A stretch of 64,000 nucleotides of DNA. It comes from RH-AL1 sp964244495 (GTDB lineage Bacteria > Pseudomonadota > Alphaproteobacteria > Rhizobiales > Beijerinckiaceae). The position numbers and the translations under genes are program-made. Below are positions 27,770-36,822 of the stretch, piece after piece. The stretch spans positions 1 through 64,000 of the forward strand of contig CAXTIU010000018.1 in NCBI GenBank assembly GCA_964244495.1, given 5' to 3'. The notes beneath the pieces were generated by a model that was not told the origin of the DNA, did not search any database, and saw nothing but the letters and a program-made list of their open reading frames with translations. Numbering within the stretch: position 1 is the first letter of the stretch; the number at the start of each line of letters is the position of its first letter.

Positions 27770-28351
27770 CTATTGCGCGAGGGCAGCAATCACCGCGAGG
27801 CAGAACTCAGGCAGGTCGTCAGGGCAGCGACTGGTGATAAGGTTGCCGTCGATCACAGCCGGGCTGTCCTCCCAAAGAGCGCCGGCGTTCAAGAGGTCGT
27901 CCTTAAGGCTGATCCAGCTCGTCACCCGACGTCCGCGTACGATGCCGGCGGAGATCGCCAGCCAGGGCGCGTGGCAGATCGCGGCGACCGGCTTACCGCT
28001 GGCGTCCGCCTCGCGGACGAGATTGCAGATGTAGGGCTCGCGCCGCAGGATGTCCGGCGAGAACCCGCCGGGGATAACGATGGCATCGAAGTCGTCGGCC
28101 TTGCAGGTCAACACGTCGGCCATGTCGAAGCGTCGGCCTACCACCATGGGTACGGGAGGGACGGGATGGCCGACGCGTCCCGTGATCGGCTTCGTTTTGC
28201 CGACGAAAGGACGGGCGCTGAAGCTTGCTTCATAGGTTGCGATCGTCACTTTCGCGCCTTCCTCCGCCAGGCGCAGCAGGGGATACAGGAGCTCGAGGTC
28301 CTCGAACTCGTGCGCCACCGGCATGCAGATGGTTCGCCCTTTAAGCCGCAT
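27770..28351 (-). CDS. DJ-1/PfpI-family protein
   Basis: 193 residues with the class I glutamine-amidotransferase-like fold. Nucleophile elbow Cys126-His127 in AAICHAPW and the oxyanion loop IPGGFSPD near 93-100. Members act as proteases, glyoxalases, deglycases or chaperones, so the activity cannot be set. It begins the unit with the ACS carrier at 26444. The 220-base gap upstream to the TctA gene holds a low-G+C stretch and probably its promoter. Confidence 0.88.
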   Translation of the reverse strand: MRLKGRTICMPVAHEFEDLELLYPLLRLAEEGAKVTIATYEASFSARPFVGKTKPITGRVGHPVPPVPMVVGRRFDMADVLTCKADDFDAIVIPGGFSPDILRREPYICNLVREADASGKPVAAICHAPWLAISAGIVRGRRVTSWISLKDDLLNAGALWEDSPAVIDGNLITSRCPDDLPEFCLAVIAALAQ

Positions 28352-28571
28352 GTGATCTCCTAACTGTATAATTATGCGCTTTGGATTTTATGACTGCGCG
28401 TGAAAGTTGACGTTGCGATTTTGCGACTAAGGCGAACAACGAAGCAAGGCCGCCGGTTGGACCAATATGCAACCGTGCGCGACTTGGTCTTCACGAGACG
28501 CGCGGCGCGAGCTCTTCGTGCCTTTCAACTCAGCTTCGCTCAAGCTCACGCTCGTCTCGACCGTACGGGCT

Positions 28572-30095
28572 TCAACCCTCCAACACCGGGGGAGTATCAG
28601 GTACGAACGTGCGCTTGCCGCGCCAGCGCACGTAGAGTTGCCCGACGATCAGGATCACGCATACAGACAGGAAAACTGCGCTGATGGGCCGGTCGACGAA
28701 CGTCTTCAGGTCGCCGCCCGACAACAGCATGGCGCGGCGGAAATTTTCCTCGAACCGCGGGCCAAGCACGAAGCCGAGAAGGATCGGGGCCGGGTGAAAG
28801 TCCAGCATCAGGAACACGTAACCGGCGACGCCGATCACGAGGGTCTCACCAACTTGGAATAGGCTGTTGTTAGTGCTGTAGACGCCGATGCACACGAAGA
28901 ACAACGCGCTCGGATAAAGGTAACGGTAGGGGATCGCCAGAAGCTTCACCCAGACGCCAATCAGGGGAACGTTGAGGAACACAAGGAGGATGTTGCCGAC
29001 CCAGAAACTCGCGATAAGGCCCCAGAAGATGTCGGGATGTTGCGAGATCAGCAGGGGACCCGGCGTGATCCCCTGGATCGTCAAGGCGGCAAGCAGGAGC
29101 GCCATGACGGCGTCTCCGGGGATGCCGAGGCTCATCGTCGGGATGAAGTCGCCCTGCACCGCCGAGTGCGTCGCGGTTTCAGGAGCGGCGACGCCCTCGA
29201 TCGCGCCGCGGCCGAAGCGCTCGGGCGTCCGGGACACCTTCTTCTCAACGGCATAGGCGACGAAGGACGCGATCGTCGGGCCGGTACCGGGAATCAGCGA
29301 GCACAGGCTGCCGACCAGCGTACCCCGGATGATCGGAGCCGCCGCACGCTTCAGGTCGGCGCCGCTCGGGCGCATGTCCCTCAGCTTAAGGTTGGTCTTG
29401 CCGCCGCTGATCGGCTCCACCTTATTGATGCTCTTCATGAACTCGGCGATGCCGAACAGGCCAAGCGCCAGGGCGACGATCTCGATCCCGTCAGATAAGT
29501 CGGGCAACCCGAAGGTGAAGCGGTCGAAGCCCGACGTCACGTCCGTGCCGAAGATGCCGAGCAGCAGGCCCAGCGTCGTCATGGCGATGCCCTTCATCGC
29601 CGAGCCGCGGGCGAGCGTCGAACCCGCGAGCAGTCCGAGCAGCATGAGCGAACACACGTCGGCGGGGCCGAACTTCAATGCGAGCCCCACAAGCACTGGC
29701 GCGAAGAAGATCATCTCGATGATGCCGAACGAGGCGCCGACGAACGAGCCGAGCATGGTGATGCCCAGCGCCGTGCCGCCCTTGCCCTGCTTGGTCAGGG
29801 GATAGCCGTCGAGGCACGTCACCGCGTGCGGGGGGTGGCACGGCAGATTGAGCAGGATGGAGCAGATCGCGCCGCCATACTGCGCGCCGTAGTAGATACC
29901 AGCGAGCATCAGGATCGCGGCCACGGGTGGCATGGCGAAGGTGATCGGGAGCAGGATGGAGATCGCCGCCATCACGCCCATGCCGGGCAGCACGCCGACG
30001 ATGTTGCCCAGCAAGACGCCGGCAAAGCAGGCCAGCAAATTTAGGGGCTGGAGCGCGACCCCGAAGCCGTGAAGCAGATCAGTGACGCTTGTCAT
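28572..30095 (-). CDS. tctA: Tripartite tricarboxylate transporter, large permease TctA
   Basis: 507 residues from ATG 30095 overlapping the TctB stop (ATGA). At least ten hydrophobic segments. The family motifs are present: GVLPGMGVMAA near residue 40, GAQYGGAICSILLNLPCHPP near 70-90, and the second copy SLIPGTGPTIASF around 265-277, which marks the two-fold repeat. The protein forms the membrane channel for a carboxylate taken from the periplasmic binding protein encoded at 34863. The longer frame to 30155 is not the real start. Confidence 0.95.
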   Translation of the reverse strand: MTSVTDLLHGFGVALQPLNLLACFAGVLLGNIVGVLPGMGVMAAISILLPITFAMPPVAAILMLAGIYYGAQYGGAICSILLNLPCHPPHAVTCLDGYPLTKQGKGGTALGITMLGSFVGASFGIIEMIFFAPVLVGLALKFGPADVCSLMLLGLLAGSTLARGSAMKGIAMTTLGLLLGIFGTDVTSGFDRFTFGLPDLSDGIEIVALALGLFGIAEFMKSINKVEPISGGKTNLKLRDMRPSGADLKRAAAPIIRGTLVGSLCSLIPGTGPTIASFVAYAVEKKVSRTPERFGRGAIEGVAAPETATHSAVQGDFIPTMSLGIPGDAVMALLLAALTIQGITPGPLLISQHPDIFWGLIASFWVGNILLVFLNVPLIGVWVKLLAIPYRYLYPSALFFVCIGVYSTNNSLFQVGETLVIGVAGYVFLMLDFHPAPILLGFVLGPRFEENFRRAMLLSGGDLKTFVDRPISAVFLSVCVILIVGQLYVRWRGKRTFVPDTPPVLEG

Positions 30096-30565
30096 GACTG
30101 CAACCAGGCCAGAGGCGGTAGTTGGACGTGCAGGCCATAGTAGAAGAGGCCGCACCCGAGTACCGCGATGGTCGCGGCGAGAATGGTGGCGTTGCGCAGC
30201 GTCGTCGACCGGTCACCGAGTGCGGAAAGGAAGACGCAGGCGAAGGTCGCCGGAAGTAGCCCGGCGGATTTCGCCAGCAAAATGAAGCTGGCCACGCCGG
30301 CGACGATGCAGAGCCAGCCGCGCCAGTCGGCCGAAGCGAAGTCGCCGTGCCCGTTGTCGGCTCCGCTCGCTTTGCCCTGCTCCATCGCGATCAGGACGCC
30401 GCTGATCACCAGGATTACGCCCATGACGAGCGGAAAGAAGCCGGGTCCGACTGCCGCGAGCGAACCGACGCCGTACTGACTGGACTGCGCGATCGCGCCG
30501 ATGCCGATCAGGACGATAAGTGCGCCAGCGTAGTACTCGCGGTTGCGCTGGATCGACTGCAGCAC
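30092..30565 (-). CDS. tctB: Tripartite tricarboxylate transporter, small permease TctB
   Basis: 157 residues; GTG start at 30565 preceded by GGAGGGAGGATGAT, better than the open extension to 30646. Four hydrophobic segments: residues about 11-28, 35-55, 80-97 and 120-145. GPGFFPLVMGVILVISG is the TctB family signature. It couples translationally to TctA through an ATGA overlap. Together they import an organic acid using the ion gradient. Confidence 0.92.
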   Translation of the reverse strand: MLQSIQRNREYYAGALIVLIGIGAIAQSSQYGVGSLAAVGPGFFPLVMGVILVISGVLIAMEQGKASGADNGHGDFASADWRGWLCIVAGVASFILLAKSAGLLPATFACVFLSALGDRSTTLRNATILAATIAVLGCGLFYYGLHVQLPPLAWLQS

Positions 30566-30649
30566 ATCATCCTCCCTCCAACGGTCGTTTCGCCGTCGTC
30601 TCGAAATGGCGCTAATGTCCGGCGTGGATCGCGCGTCGAACAACAATCA

Positions 30650-31789
30650 TCAAACGTAGCAAGGTCCCTCGATCAGCGGGTGAGCGGCAAGGAAGCGCTC
30701 GTCCACCTCGACACCAAGGCCAGGTCCGTCCGGGGGCCGCACGCGCCCGTCCGTGTCGAGAGCGTAGGGGCGCCCTATTACGTCGTCGCGGAACGGGTTG
30801 TGTCTGGCGACGTCGCCCTCGAAGTAGCCTGGGTTGTCCACCGCGGCGAGCAGGTGAAGCGTCGCCACCATGTTGATGCCGGTGGCAGAGGTGTGCGGGT
30901 TGACGCTGATCTTCCAGGCCGAGGCGAGCGCCGCGATGCGCATCGTTTCCGTGATGCCGCCGGTTTTCGACAGGTCGGGCTGGACAAACCCAAGATAACC
31001 GGCCTGCAACGCGGGCAGGAACTCGTAGCGGGTGAAGTGGTTCTCGCCCGCCGCAAGCGGCACCGTGCCGAGCCGCGCTGCCTCGCTGTAGGCGAACACG
31101 TCATGGGGCGGGAACGGCTCCTCGAGCCAGCCGACATTCGCCTCATCGTAGGCCGGCATGACCCGCCGCACGTCGTCGACGGTGTAGCCGGTGTTGGCGT
31201 CGACCAGGATTTCAATTTCCTCCCCCAATGTTTCGCGCACCGCCTGGACGCGGGCGATGTCACGCTTGGGGCTGTCGCCAACGCGCAGCTTCACCGCCCG
31301 ATAGCCGCTTGCCACATGCGCCCGAGCTTCTTCGGCGAGTGAAACGGGATCCTGCCAGCCAAGCGAAATACCGCCGGCGTAGGCGGGAACGGAGCGCGAG
31401 GCGCCGCCGAGCAGGCGCCAGATCGGCCAGCCGCACGCCTTGCCGCGGATGTCCCACAACGCGATGTCGAGACCCGACAACGCCATTGCCGCCGCGGCGC
31501 CCATGCCGTGGCTGGAGAGCTGCATGCGGTATACCTTGGCCCATACGCCGTTCGTGTCGAGCGCGTCCATACCGAGGACCAGCTCGCTCAGCGTCGTGTC
31601 GATGAGCTTGGCGATTGCGCCGGGGCAACGGCCATGATGGGCCTCACCCCAACCGACCAGCCCCTCATCGGTTTCGACCCTGACGAGAACAGAGTCACGC
31701 TTGACCGCGCGACCGATGCCGAGGCGCACGTTCTGTCCCTCCGGTACACGGAAGGAGATCGGGATGGCGCGGATGCTGGTGATGCGCAT
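30650..31789 (-). CDS. Enolase-superfamily enzyme (mandelate racemase/muconate lactonizing type)
   Basis: 379 residues. The capping domain is followed by the barrel with Lys167 and Arg169 (VKLRVG, so KxR rather than KxK), metal ligands Asp197 (VDANTGY), Glu223 (LEEPF) and Glu249 (AAGENH), and a later NPHT histidine. The chemistry is alpha-proton removal from a carboxylate, giving dehydration, racemisation or cycloisomerisation. It starts six bases after the hydroxyacid dehydrogenase stop. The second enolase-type enzyme of the same operon (33662) has KxK, so the two probably act on different compounds. Confidence 0.88.
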   Translation of the reverse strand: MRITSIRAIPISFRVPEGQNVRLGIGRAVKRDSVLVRVETDEGLVGWGEAHHGRCPGAIAKLIDTTLSELVLGMDALDTNGVWAKVYRMQLSSHGMGAAAAMALSGLDIALWDIRGKACGWPIWRLLGGASRSVPAYAGGISLGWQDPVSLAEEARAHVASGYRAVKLRVGDSPKRDIARVQAVRETLGEEIEILVDANTGYTVDDVRRVMPAYDEANVGWLEEPFPPHDVFAYSEAARLGTVPLAAGENHFTRYEFLPALQAGYLGFVQPDLSKTGGITETMRIAALASAWKISVNPHTSATGINMVATLHLLAAVDNPGYFEGDVARHNPFRDDVIGRPYALDTDGRVRPPDGPGLGVEVDERFLAAHPLIEGPCYV

Positions 31790-31795
31790 GTGACC

Positions 31796-32758
31796 TCAGG
31801 CCGTTGGCGAAATAGGGTTGACGAGGTTGCGGGGCGCCTCACCGCGCAGGATGCGAAGCATCTCATTTGCCGCGCCGAGGCTCATCCTCCGCATGGTCGT
31901 ACCCGTGATGGACGCCGCATGTGGTGTGAGGAGCAGGTTCGGGCAGCCGAGCAGTGGATGGTCCGGCGGCAGGGGCTGCACGTCGAAGACGTCGACTGCC
32001 GCTCCGGCGATCACGCCTTGCCGAAGCGCGGCGATGAGGGCCGCCGTGTCGACGATCGGACCCCGCGCGACATTGATAAGAACGGCGCTGGGTTGCATGC
32101 GCGCGAGCAGCGCGGCATCGACGAGGCCGCGCGTTTCCTCCGTCAAGGGGCAAGCGATCACGACGACGTCGCTCTGTGAAAAGAGCGTTTCGCGGTCGAC
32201 GGCTTCAATTAGTCCGCCATGCGTGGTGTTGCTGCGTGAGGTGCCGAAGACGCGTAGTCTGAAGCCGTGCCGTGCGATCTCGGCAACGCGGCGGCCGATC
32301 GCTCCTGTTCCAAGCACCCCGAGCGTGCCGCCGCCGATCTCCTCCAGGTCGTCGGCCCGGGCTCGCGCAGCGCTCCAGCCTTCCTCGCGCAACCCGGCGT
32401 CGAGACGATGCAGCTTGCGACGCAAGGTAAAGAGGGCCGCGAAGACGTATTCCGCCACCGCGTCGGTGTTGCTGCCGGGAAGGTTCGCGACAGGGATGCC
32501 GCGCGCCGTTGCGGTCGCAACGGGGATCATGTCGAGACCGACGCCGTGGCGGACGATGCCGCGCAGGCGTGCGGCATGCGCGACGATGTCGTCGGGCAGC
32601 TTGGCCCGTACGATGATGCCCTCGGCGTCCGCTGCAAGGGAGCGCAGCGTCGCCGCTTCCGTGTCAGGAGCTGTGACAAGCCGCACGTGGGGCTCCAGAA
32701 GCGCAACCCCGTCGGGATGCATTGGGTTGGTCAGGAGAACGACGGGACGGTCAGGCAA
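31796..32758 (-). CDS. 2-hydroxyacid dehydrogenase family protein
   Basis: 320 residues. NAD-binding motif VLGTGAIG at about 148-155; catalytic Arg232 (NVARGP) and His280 (TPHA) are present. The usual catalytic Glu of the DVFxxEP motif is Gln261 here (FDVQPLP), which may alter the pKa of the histidine or specificity. Its ATG overlaps the end of the fumarylacetoacetate-hydrolase-type gene by 8 bases. In the operon it may reduce or oxidise a 2-keto/2-hydroxy acid formed by the flanking dehydratases. Confidence 0.88.
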   Translation of the reverse strand: MPDRPVVLLTNPMHPDGVALLEPHVRLVTAPDTEAATLRSLAADAEGIIVRAKLPDDIVAHAARLRGIVRHGVGLDMIPVATATARGIPVANLPGSNTDAVAEYVFAALFTLRRKLHRLDAGLREEGWSAARARADDLEEIGGGTLGVLGTGAIGRRVAEIARHGFRLRVFGTSRSNTTHGGLIEAVDRETLFSQSDVVVIACPLTEETRGLVDAALLARMQPSAVLINVARGPIVDTAALIAALRQGVIAGAAVDVFDVQPLPPDHPLLGCPNLLLTPHAASITGTTMRRMSLGAANEMLRILRGEAPRNLVNPISPTA

Positions 32759-33650
32759 GGGGCGGCCCTTCGATCACGGGATTGACTAGGGTACCAAGGC
32801 CCTCGACCCAGGCGCGCATCACCATTCCCGGCTGGATCCAGGTCGGCGGCTTGCGCAGCGCGGCGATCCCTGCCGGTGTTCCCGTGGCGATAACGTCGCC
32901 GGGCTCGAGTGCGCCATCGCGCGATAGGAAGGCGATGAGCTCGGCGACGCCGAACAGCATCTGCGCGGTGGAGGAGTCCTGAAGCGTCGTGCTGTCCACC
33001 GCGAGGCCGATGCGCAGCGCCTGTGGGTCCGGGATTTCGTCGGCAGTTGCGAGGTACGGCCCGAATGGGCCGAAACTCGCGATGTTCTTGCCCTTGTCGA
33101 AGCCGTCGCGGCGGATGAGTTCGCTGGCACTGATGTCATTGAACACGCCATAGGCGCAGACGTGGTCGAGTGCCCGCTCCGAACCGACCGCCTCGGCCCG
33201 CGTGCCGATCACGGCAGCGATCTCCGACTCATAGGTCACGCCGCCGATGCCGGCAGGCAGCACCACCGCCTCGCCGGGCCCGATCACGGTCCACCCTTCC
33301 TTCATGAACACGAAGGGTTCGCTCGGCGGGGCCCTGCCGCTCTCCGCCAAGGCGTCGTGGTAGTTGTACGCGATGCCGAAGATGCGGCGTGGGGCGCGAA
33401 GCGGTGCGCGAAGCGTGACCGCGCGCAATGGCATGCGGGCGGCAGGCGGGTAAGCCTGCGCCGTCAGGCGAGATGTCAACCGGTTGAGGCCGGTCTCGAC
33501 CATGGCGTCGAGCTGCGGTGCGACGCCGGCGAGCGCGGGACGCATGACGTCGTGGGCCAGGTCGACGATCGTATCGTCCGGCCCAGAAGCGTCGCCGAAA
33601 AGAATGCCGGCCCTTTCGCGTCCATCGTGGAAAAAGGTGACGAAGCGCAC
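32751..33650 (-). CDS. Fumarylacetoacetate hydrolase-family protein
   Basis: 299 residues from GTG 33650, which has GAGGAG upstream; the open frame above it is not family-like. The FAH fold is seen from residue 90. Metal-binding acid residues lie in TYESEIAAVIG and in the NDISASE segment; GDVIATGTPAG is the conserved closing motif. Members hydrolyse or decarboxylate 2-keto-3-deoxy acids and acylpyruvates. It overlaps the next gene by 8 bases and follows the Gci-like gene by 11, so it is firmly within this operon. Confidence 0.9.
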   Translation of the reverse strand: MRFVTFFHDGRERAGILFGDASGPDDTIVDLAHDVMRPALAGVAPQLDAMVETGLNRLTSRLTAQAYPPAARMPLRAVTLRAPLRAPRRIFGIAYNYHDALAESGRAPPSEPFVFMKEGWTVIGPGEAVVLPAGIGGVTYESEIAAVIGTRAEAVGSERALDHVCAYGVFNDISASELIRRDGFDKGKNIASFGPFGPYLATADEIPDPQALRIGLAVDSTTLQDSSTAQMLFGVAELIAFLSRDGALEPGDVIATGTPAGIAALRKPPTWIQPGMVMRAWVEGLGTLVNPVIEGPPLA

Positions 33651-33661
33651 GTGGCTGCTCC

Positions 33662-34804
33662 TCAGGCCGCGCGGTAACGATCGATCACCGACCTGTCGAC
33701 CTCGATGCCGAGGCCGGGCGCGGTGGGCACCGCGACCTTGCCGCTGCGCTGCACGATCGGCTCGCGCGCGAGGTGGTCGCGGAAAGGGTTCTCTTCCTGC
33801 TCGAACTCGAGCATCGGCGACACTGGGAACAAGCATGGCGGCTGGTCGGGGATCGACGCCAGGAAGTGGATCGTCGCGGCGAGGCCGACGGCCGAGCCCC
33901 AGGCGTGCGGCACGCATTCGACGCCGTGCGCCGTCGCCATGGCGGCGATCTTCTTGCACTCGGAAATGCCGCCGGCAGCGCACACGTCAGGTTGCACGAT
34001 GTCCATCGCTTTGCGGCTGATGGCGTCGCGGAAGCCCCAGCGGGTAAACTCGTTCTCGCCGCCGGCCACCGCCATATCTAGGGCGCGGGTGACCTCGACG
34101 TAGCCGTCGAGGTCTTCGGGCGAGATTGGCTCCTCGAACCACTCGATGCCGAGCGCCTCCAGTTCGCGACCCATGCGGATCGCAGTTGGCACCGTGAGAG
34201 AATGGTTGGCGTCCACCATCAGCTTCACGTCGGAGCCGACAGCGTCGCGCACCGCCTTCACGCGTTCGATATCGCGCTTGATGGAGCCGAGACCGATCTT
34301 CATCTTGACGGCCTTGAAGCCGGCGGACACGAAGCTCTGCGCTTCATCCACGGCCTCCTCAACAAGGCGGTCCATGTTCGTGAAGTACAGGCCGGTCGCG
34401 TAGGCGTCGACTTCGGTGCGAAACGCCCCGCCAATCAGCTTATGTACTGGCTTGCTGCAGCTCTTGCCGATGATGTCCCAAAGCGCGATATCAATGCCGC
34501 TGATCGCGGCGATGGACATGCCCTTGGCCCCGTAATCCTTGATGCGATTGTACAGGTCCTCCCAAATGACCTCGACGTCGAACGGATCGCGGCCGACGAC
34601 ACGTGGCCCGAGCTGGGTGTCGATGAAGGCCTTGGCGACAGCTGATGGGCCATAGCACTCGCCCCAGCCGACGATGCCGTCGGCGGTCTCGACTTCGACA
34701 AGGCAGGTGCCGCGCGTCTTGTACAGCCACCCGCGCGACGAGGTGAACGGGTGCTTGATGGGCGTTGTCACCACGTGAGTGGTGATCGTCTTGATCTTGG
34801 ACAC
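33662..34804 (-). CDS. Enolase-superfamily enzyme similar to galactarolactone cycloisomerase
   Basis: 380 residues. Catalytic Lys167 and Lys169 (VKMKIG), metal ligands Asp198 (MVDANHS), Glu224 (FEEPI) and Glu250 (AGGENE), and the barrel-end PHAWGSAVG. The overall pattern (WGECYGP, SGIDIALWDI, PMLEFEQ..NPFR, PGLGIEVDR) closely resembles Agrobacterium D-galactarolactone cycloisomerase, so an aldarate lactone or sugar acid substrate is likely. Residue-level similarity is recalled, not computed. Second gene of the operon, 58 bases after the transporter binding protein. Confidence 0.87.
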   Translation of the reverse strand: MSKIKTITTHVVTTPIKHPFTSSRGWLYKTRGTCLVEVETADGIVGWGECYGPSAVAKAFIDTQLGPRVVGRDPFDVEVIWEDLYNRIKDYGAKGMSIAAISGIDIALWDIIGKSCSKPVHKLIGGAFRTEVDAYATGLYFTNMDRLVEEAVDEAQSFVSAGFKAVKMKIGLGSIKRDIERVKAVRDAVGSDVKLMVDANHSLTVPTAIRMGRELEALGIEWFEEPISPEDLDGYVEVTRALDMAVAGGENEFTRWGFRDAISRKAMDIVQPDVCAAGGISECKKIAAMATAHGVECVPHAWGSAVGLAATIHFLASIPDQPPCLFPVSPMLEFEQEENPFRDHLAREPIVQRSGKVAVPTAPGLGIEVDRSVIDRYRAA

Positions 34805-34862
34805 GGCTATGTTCCGCTGCGCTGGTGTGTCGGACTGGGTGACGCGATGGTGCGCCGCCGGT

Positions 34863-35840
34863 TCAGGACTTGAAGACCTTGGCGGCGACGACCTTGAGCG
34901 AGGCTTCGACCCGCTCGACCTCGGCGGTCAGCGCGTCGCCCGTGAGGCCGTCGGTGATGAAGGCGTTGCGATTGGCAAAATCCTTGAAGCGTGCGTCCCC
35001 GATGGCGGCGGAGAAGGACGCGATCAGCTTGTCGCGCACGGGTGCGGGCAGCTTGGCCGGCGCGACCACGTAGGCCATCTGCACCACCGGCCCGTAGGGG
35101 AACACGTCGAAGCCGCGCTCCTTGAACGTCGGCACGTCGGGGAAAAGCGCCAGCCGCTGCTCGCCGAACAAGCCAAGCGCACGCACCAGCCCCTGCTGAA
35201 GCTGGCCGAGCGACTCCGACGGCTTGAGCACAGCCGCCAGTATCTGACCGCCCGCGAGGTCGGTGATGACCTTCGATCCACCGGTGTAGGGCACGTTGAC
35301 GTATCCAACGCCTGCCGCCCGCGCCGTCATGGACGCGAACATATGGTTGACGTTAAAATTTCCCGGCGTCCCGATCGAGACTGTGCCCGGGTTCTGCTTC
35401 ATGTGGGCAAGGAAGGCCTCGAGCGTCTTATAGGCGCTCGACGCCGGCACCAGGAGCATCAGCGGGTCCTGCGACACGCGTGCGATGTGGGTGAACTGGC
35501 CGTTGGTGAGCGGGGTCTTGCCTTCGGCCATGTAGGCCAGCGTCGAGCTCGTCCCCATGCCGATCGTGTAGCCGTCCTGGCTCGCCGCTGCGACGCGGCG
35601 CAGGCCGATGGCACCGGTCGCTCCTGGCTGGTTCTCGACGATGACCGACATGCCGCGTTCTTTCAGCAGCGGCTGCAGCCCGCGCGCCAGGATGTCGTTT
35701 GAGCCGCCGGCGTTCCAGGGCACGACGAAAGTCACCTCGTGGTTTGGGTAGCTGCTCTGGGCCGAACTCATCTGCACGCCAAGCGTCGTGTCAGCGCCGA
35801 ACGCGGCTATGCCTCCCAACATCGCGCGGCGATCTATCAT
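34863..35840 (-). CDS. TctC/Bug-family periplasmic solute-binding protein
   Basis: 325 residues from ATG 35840 (GGCGGAAG upstream). A twin-arginine-like signal MIDRRAMLGGIAAFG leads the protein out of the cytoplasm. The Bug fold follows, with FVVPWNAGGSNDILARGL near residue 40 and ENQPGATGAIGLRRVA near 70, which contact the carboxylate ligand. It is the first gene of the seven-gene operon, with its two membrane partners at the far end (30092 and 28572). Its promoter region is shared with the divergent GntR gene. Confidence 0.93.
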   Translation of the reverse strand: MIDRRAMLGGIAAFGADTTLGVQMSSAQSSYPNHEVTFVVPWNAGGSNDILARGLQPLLKERGMSVIVENQPGATGAIGLRRVAAASQDGYTIGMGTSSTLAYMAEGKTPLTNGQFTHIARVSQDPLMLLVPASSAYKTLEAFLAHMKQNPGTVSIGTPGNFNVNHMFASMTARAAGVGYVNVPYTGGSKVITDLAGGQILAAVLKPSESLGQLQQGLVRALGLFGEQRLALFPDVPTFKERGFDVFPYGPVVQMAYVVAPAKLPAPVRDKLIASFSAAIGDARFKDFANRNAFITDGLTGDALTAEVERVEASLKVVAAKVFKS

Positions 35841-36023
35841 GACGCTTCCGCCTTTCGTTGTTTGTTGTAACAATGCCCTATCGGAGTGCATGCGGTCTGT
35901 AAACAGGGCAAACTGCAGACCTTTGACAGACGCGCTCACGCCGCTCATCCAAGCGTTGGCACGATGCCGACGTCGAATTGTTAGCCAAGCGACGAATTGT
36001 CTGCGGCCAGGACGGAAGGAAGC
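35841..36023. promoter_or_regulatory. Divergent promoter/operator region of the TTT operon and its GntR gene
   Basis: 183 bases between two divergent start codons. TTGTTGTAACAA (about 35863-35874) is an inverted repeat close to the operon start. Nearer the GntR gene CGAATTGT occurs twice with a 19-base period (35974-35981 and 35993-36000). FadR/FCD-type regulators bind short inverted repeats, so either could be an operator; this is inference. Confidence 0.4.
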
Positions 36024-36797
36024 ATGAAGCAAGTCGAGCGCATGCCGCTATGGGACCAGGCCTATGCGGAGATCCGTCGTGCGCTCCTGGCCGGCCGCTT
36101 TGAGCCGGGACAGCGCATTCTCCTTCGTGACACGGCTGAGGAACTCGGCATCAGCCTCACCCCCGTGCGCGATGCCGTGAACCGCCTCATTGCGGAGCAT
36201 GTGCTAGAACGAGGGAGCCCCGGTCAGGGTGGCGGTGCAGTCGTGCCGCAGATTAGTCTGCCACGCTTTGAGGAACTGCTCACCATCCGTTGCGACCTGG
36301 AAGCGCGTGCAGCGTGGTGCGCAGCGCAGCGGGCGACCAAGGATGACGTCCGTTGCCTCGGGCGACAGCTCGATCGTATGCGCGCTCTGATCCGCTCGCC
36401 TCGCCTCGACGGCTACCTGGACCTGCACCGCGCATTCCACTTTGGAGTTTACCGAGCGTCGCAGATGCCGATCCTCCAAGGGCTGATCGAGAATGTCTGG
36501 CTGCGATGCGGCCCCGTTCTCAACTACGTGCTTCCCGATTACGTCCTGACGCTCAAGGGCACGGACCTGCATGCCATCGCGCTAGACGCGCTGGCGCGGG
36601 GCGATGCCGATGGAGCAGCCGATGCAATCCGCCGGGACATCCGTGAAGCCGGCGCCTACCTCGTCGGCTTGGTGGACGGAGACGGCCTGATCAAGCAGCC
36701 TGCCAGCGCCGCGCCCCGCGCCCCTTCGCGGGTGGATGAGGAAGCCGACGCGATCCATGCTGCCACCGTGTGTATCGGCGTAGGGTTCGGGCGCTGA
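36024..36797 (+). CDS. GntR-family regulator with FCD domain
   Basis: 257 residues from ATG 36024, which follows GGAAGGAAGC. The winged helix-turn-helix is at residues 10-65 (LLRDTAEELGISLTPVRDAV) and the all-helical FCD ligand domain at about 80-215, with metal/ligand residues Asp and His in LHRAFHFGVY. It likely represses the divergent transporter and sugar-acid operon until the acid is present. The final ten codons lie inside dispersed repeat copy C, so the natural C-terminus may have been replaced by repeat sequence. Confidence 0.9.
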   Translation: MKQVERMPLWDQAYAEIRRALLAGRFEPGQRILLRDTAEELGISLTPVRDAVNRLIAEHVLERGSPGQGGGAVVPQISLPRFEELLTIRCDLEARAAWCAAQRATKDDVRCLGRQLDRMRALIRSPRLDGYLDLHRAFHFGVYRASQMPILQGLIENVWLRCGPVLNYVLPDYVLTLKGTDLHAIALDALARGDADGAADAIRRDIREAGAYLVGLVDGDGLIKQPASAAPRAPSRVDEEADAIHAATVCIGVGFGR

Positions 36798-36822
36798 TCG
36801 GCGCCGAAGGCACGTAGCAAGC
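36768..36822 (+). repeat. Dispersed palindromic repeat, copy C
   Basis: More diverged than copies A and B but keeps GTGTGTATCGGCGTAGGGTT and GATCGGCGCC in the same order. It overlaps the end of the GntR gene and supplies its stop codon. Confidence 0.55.
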
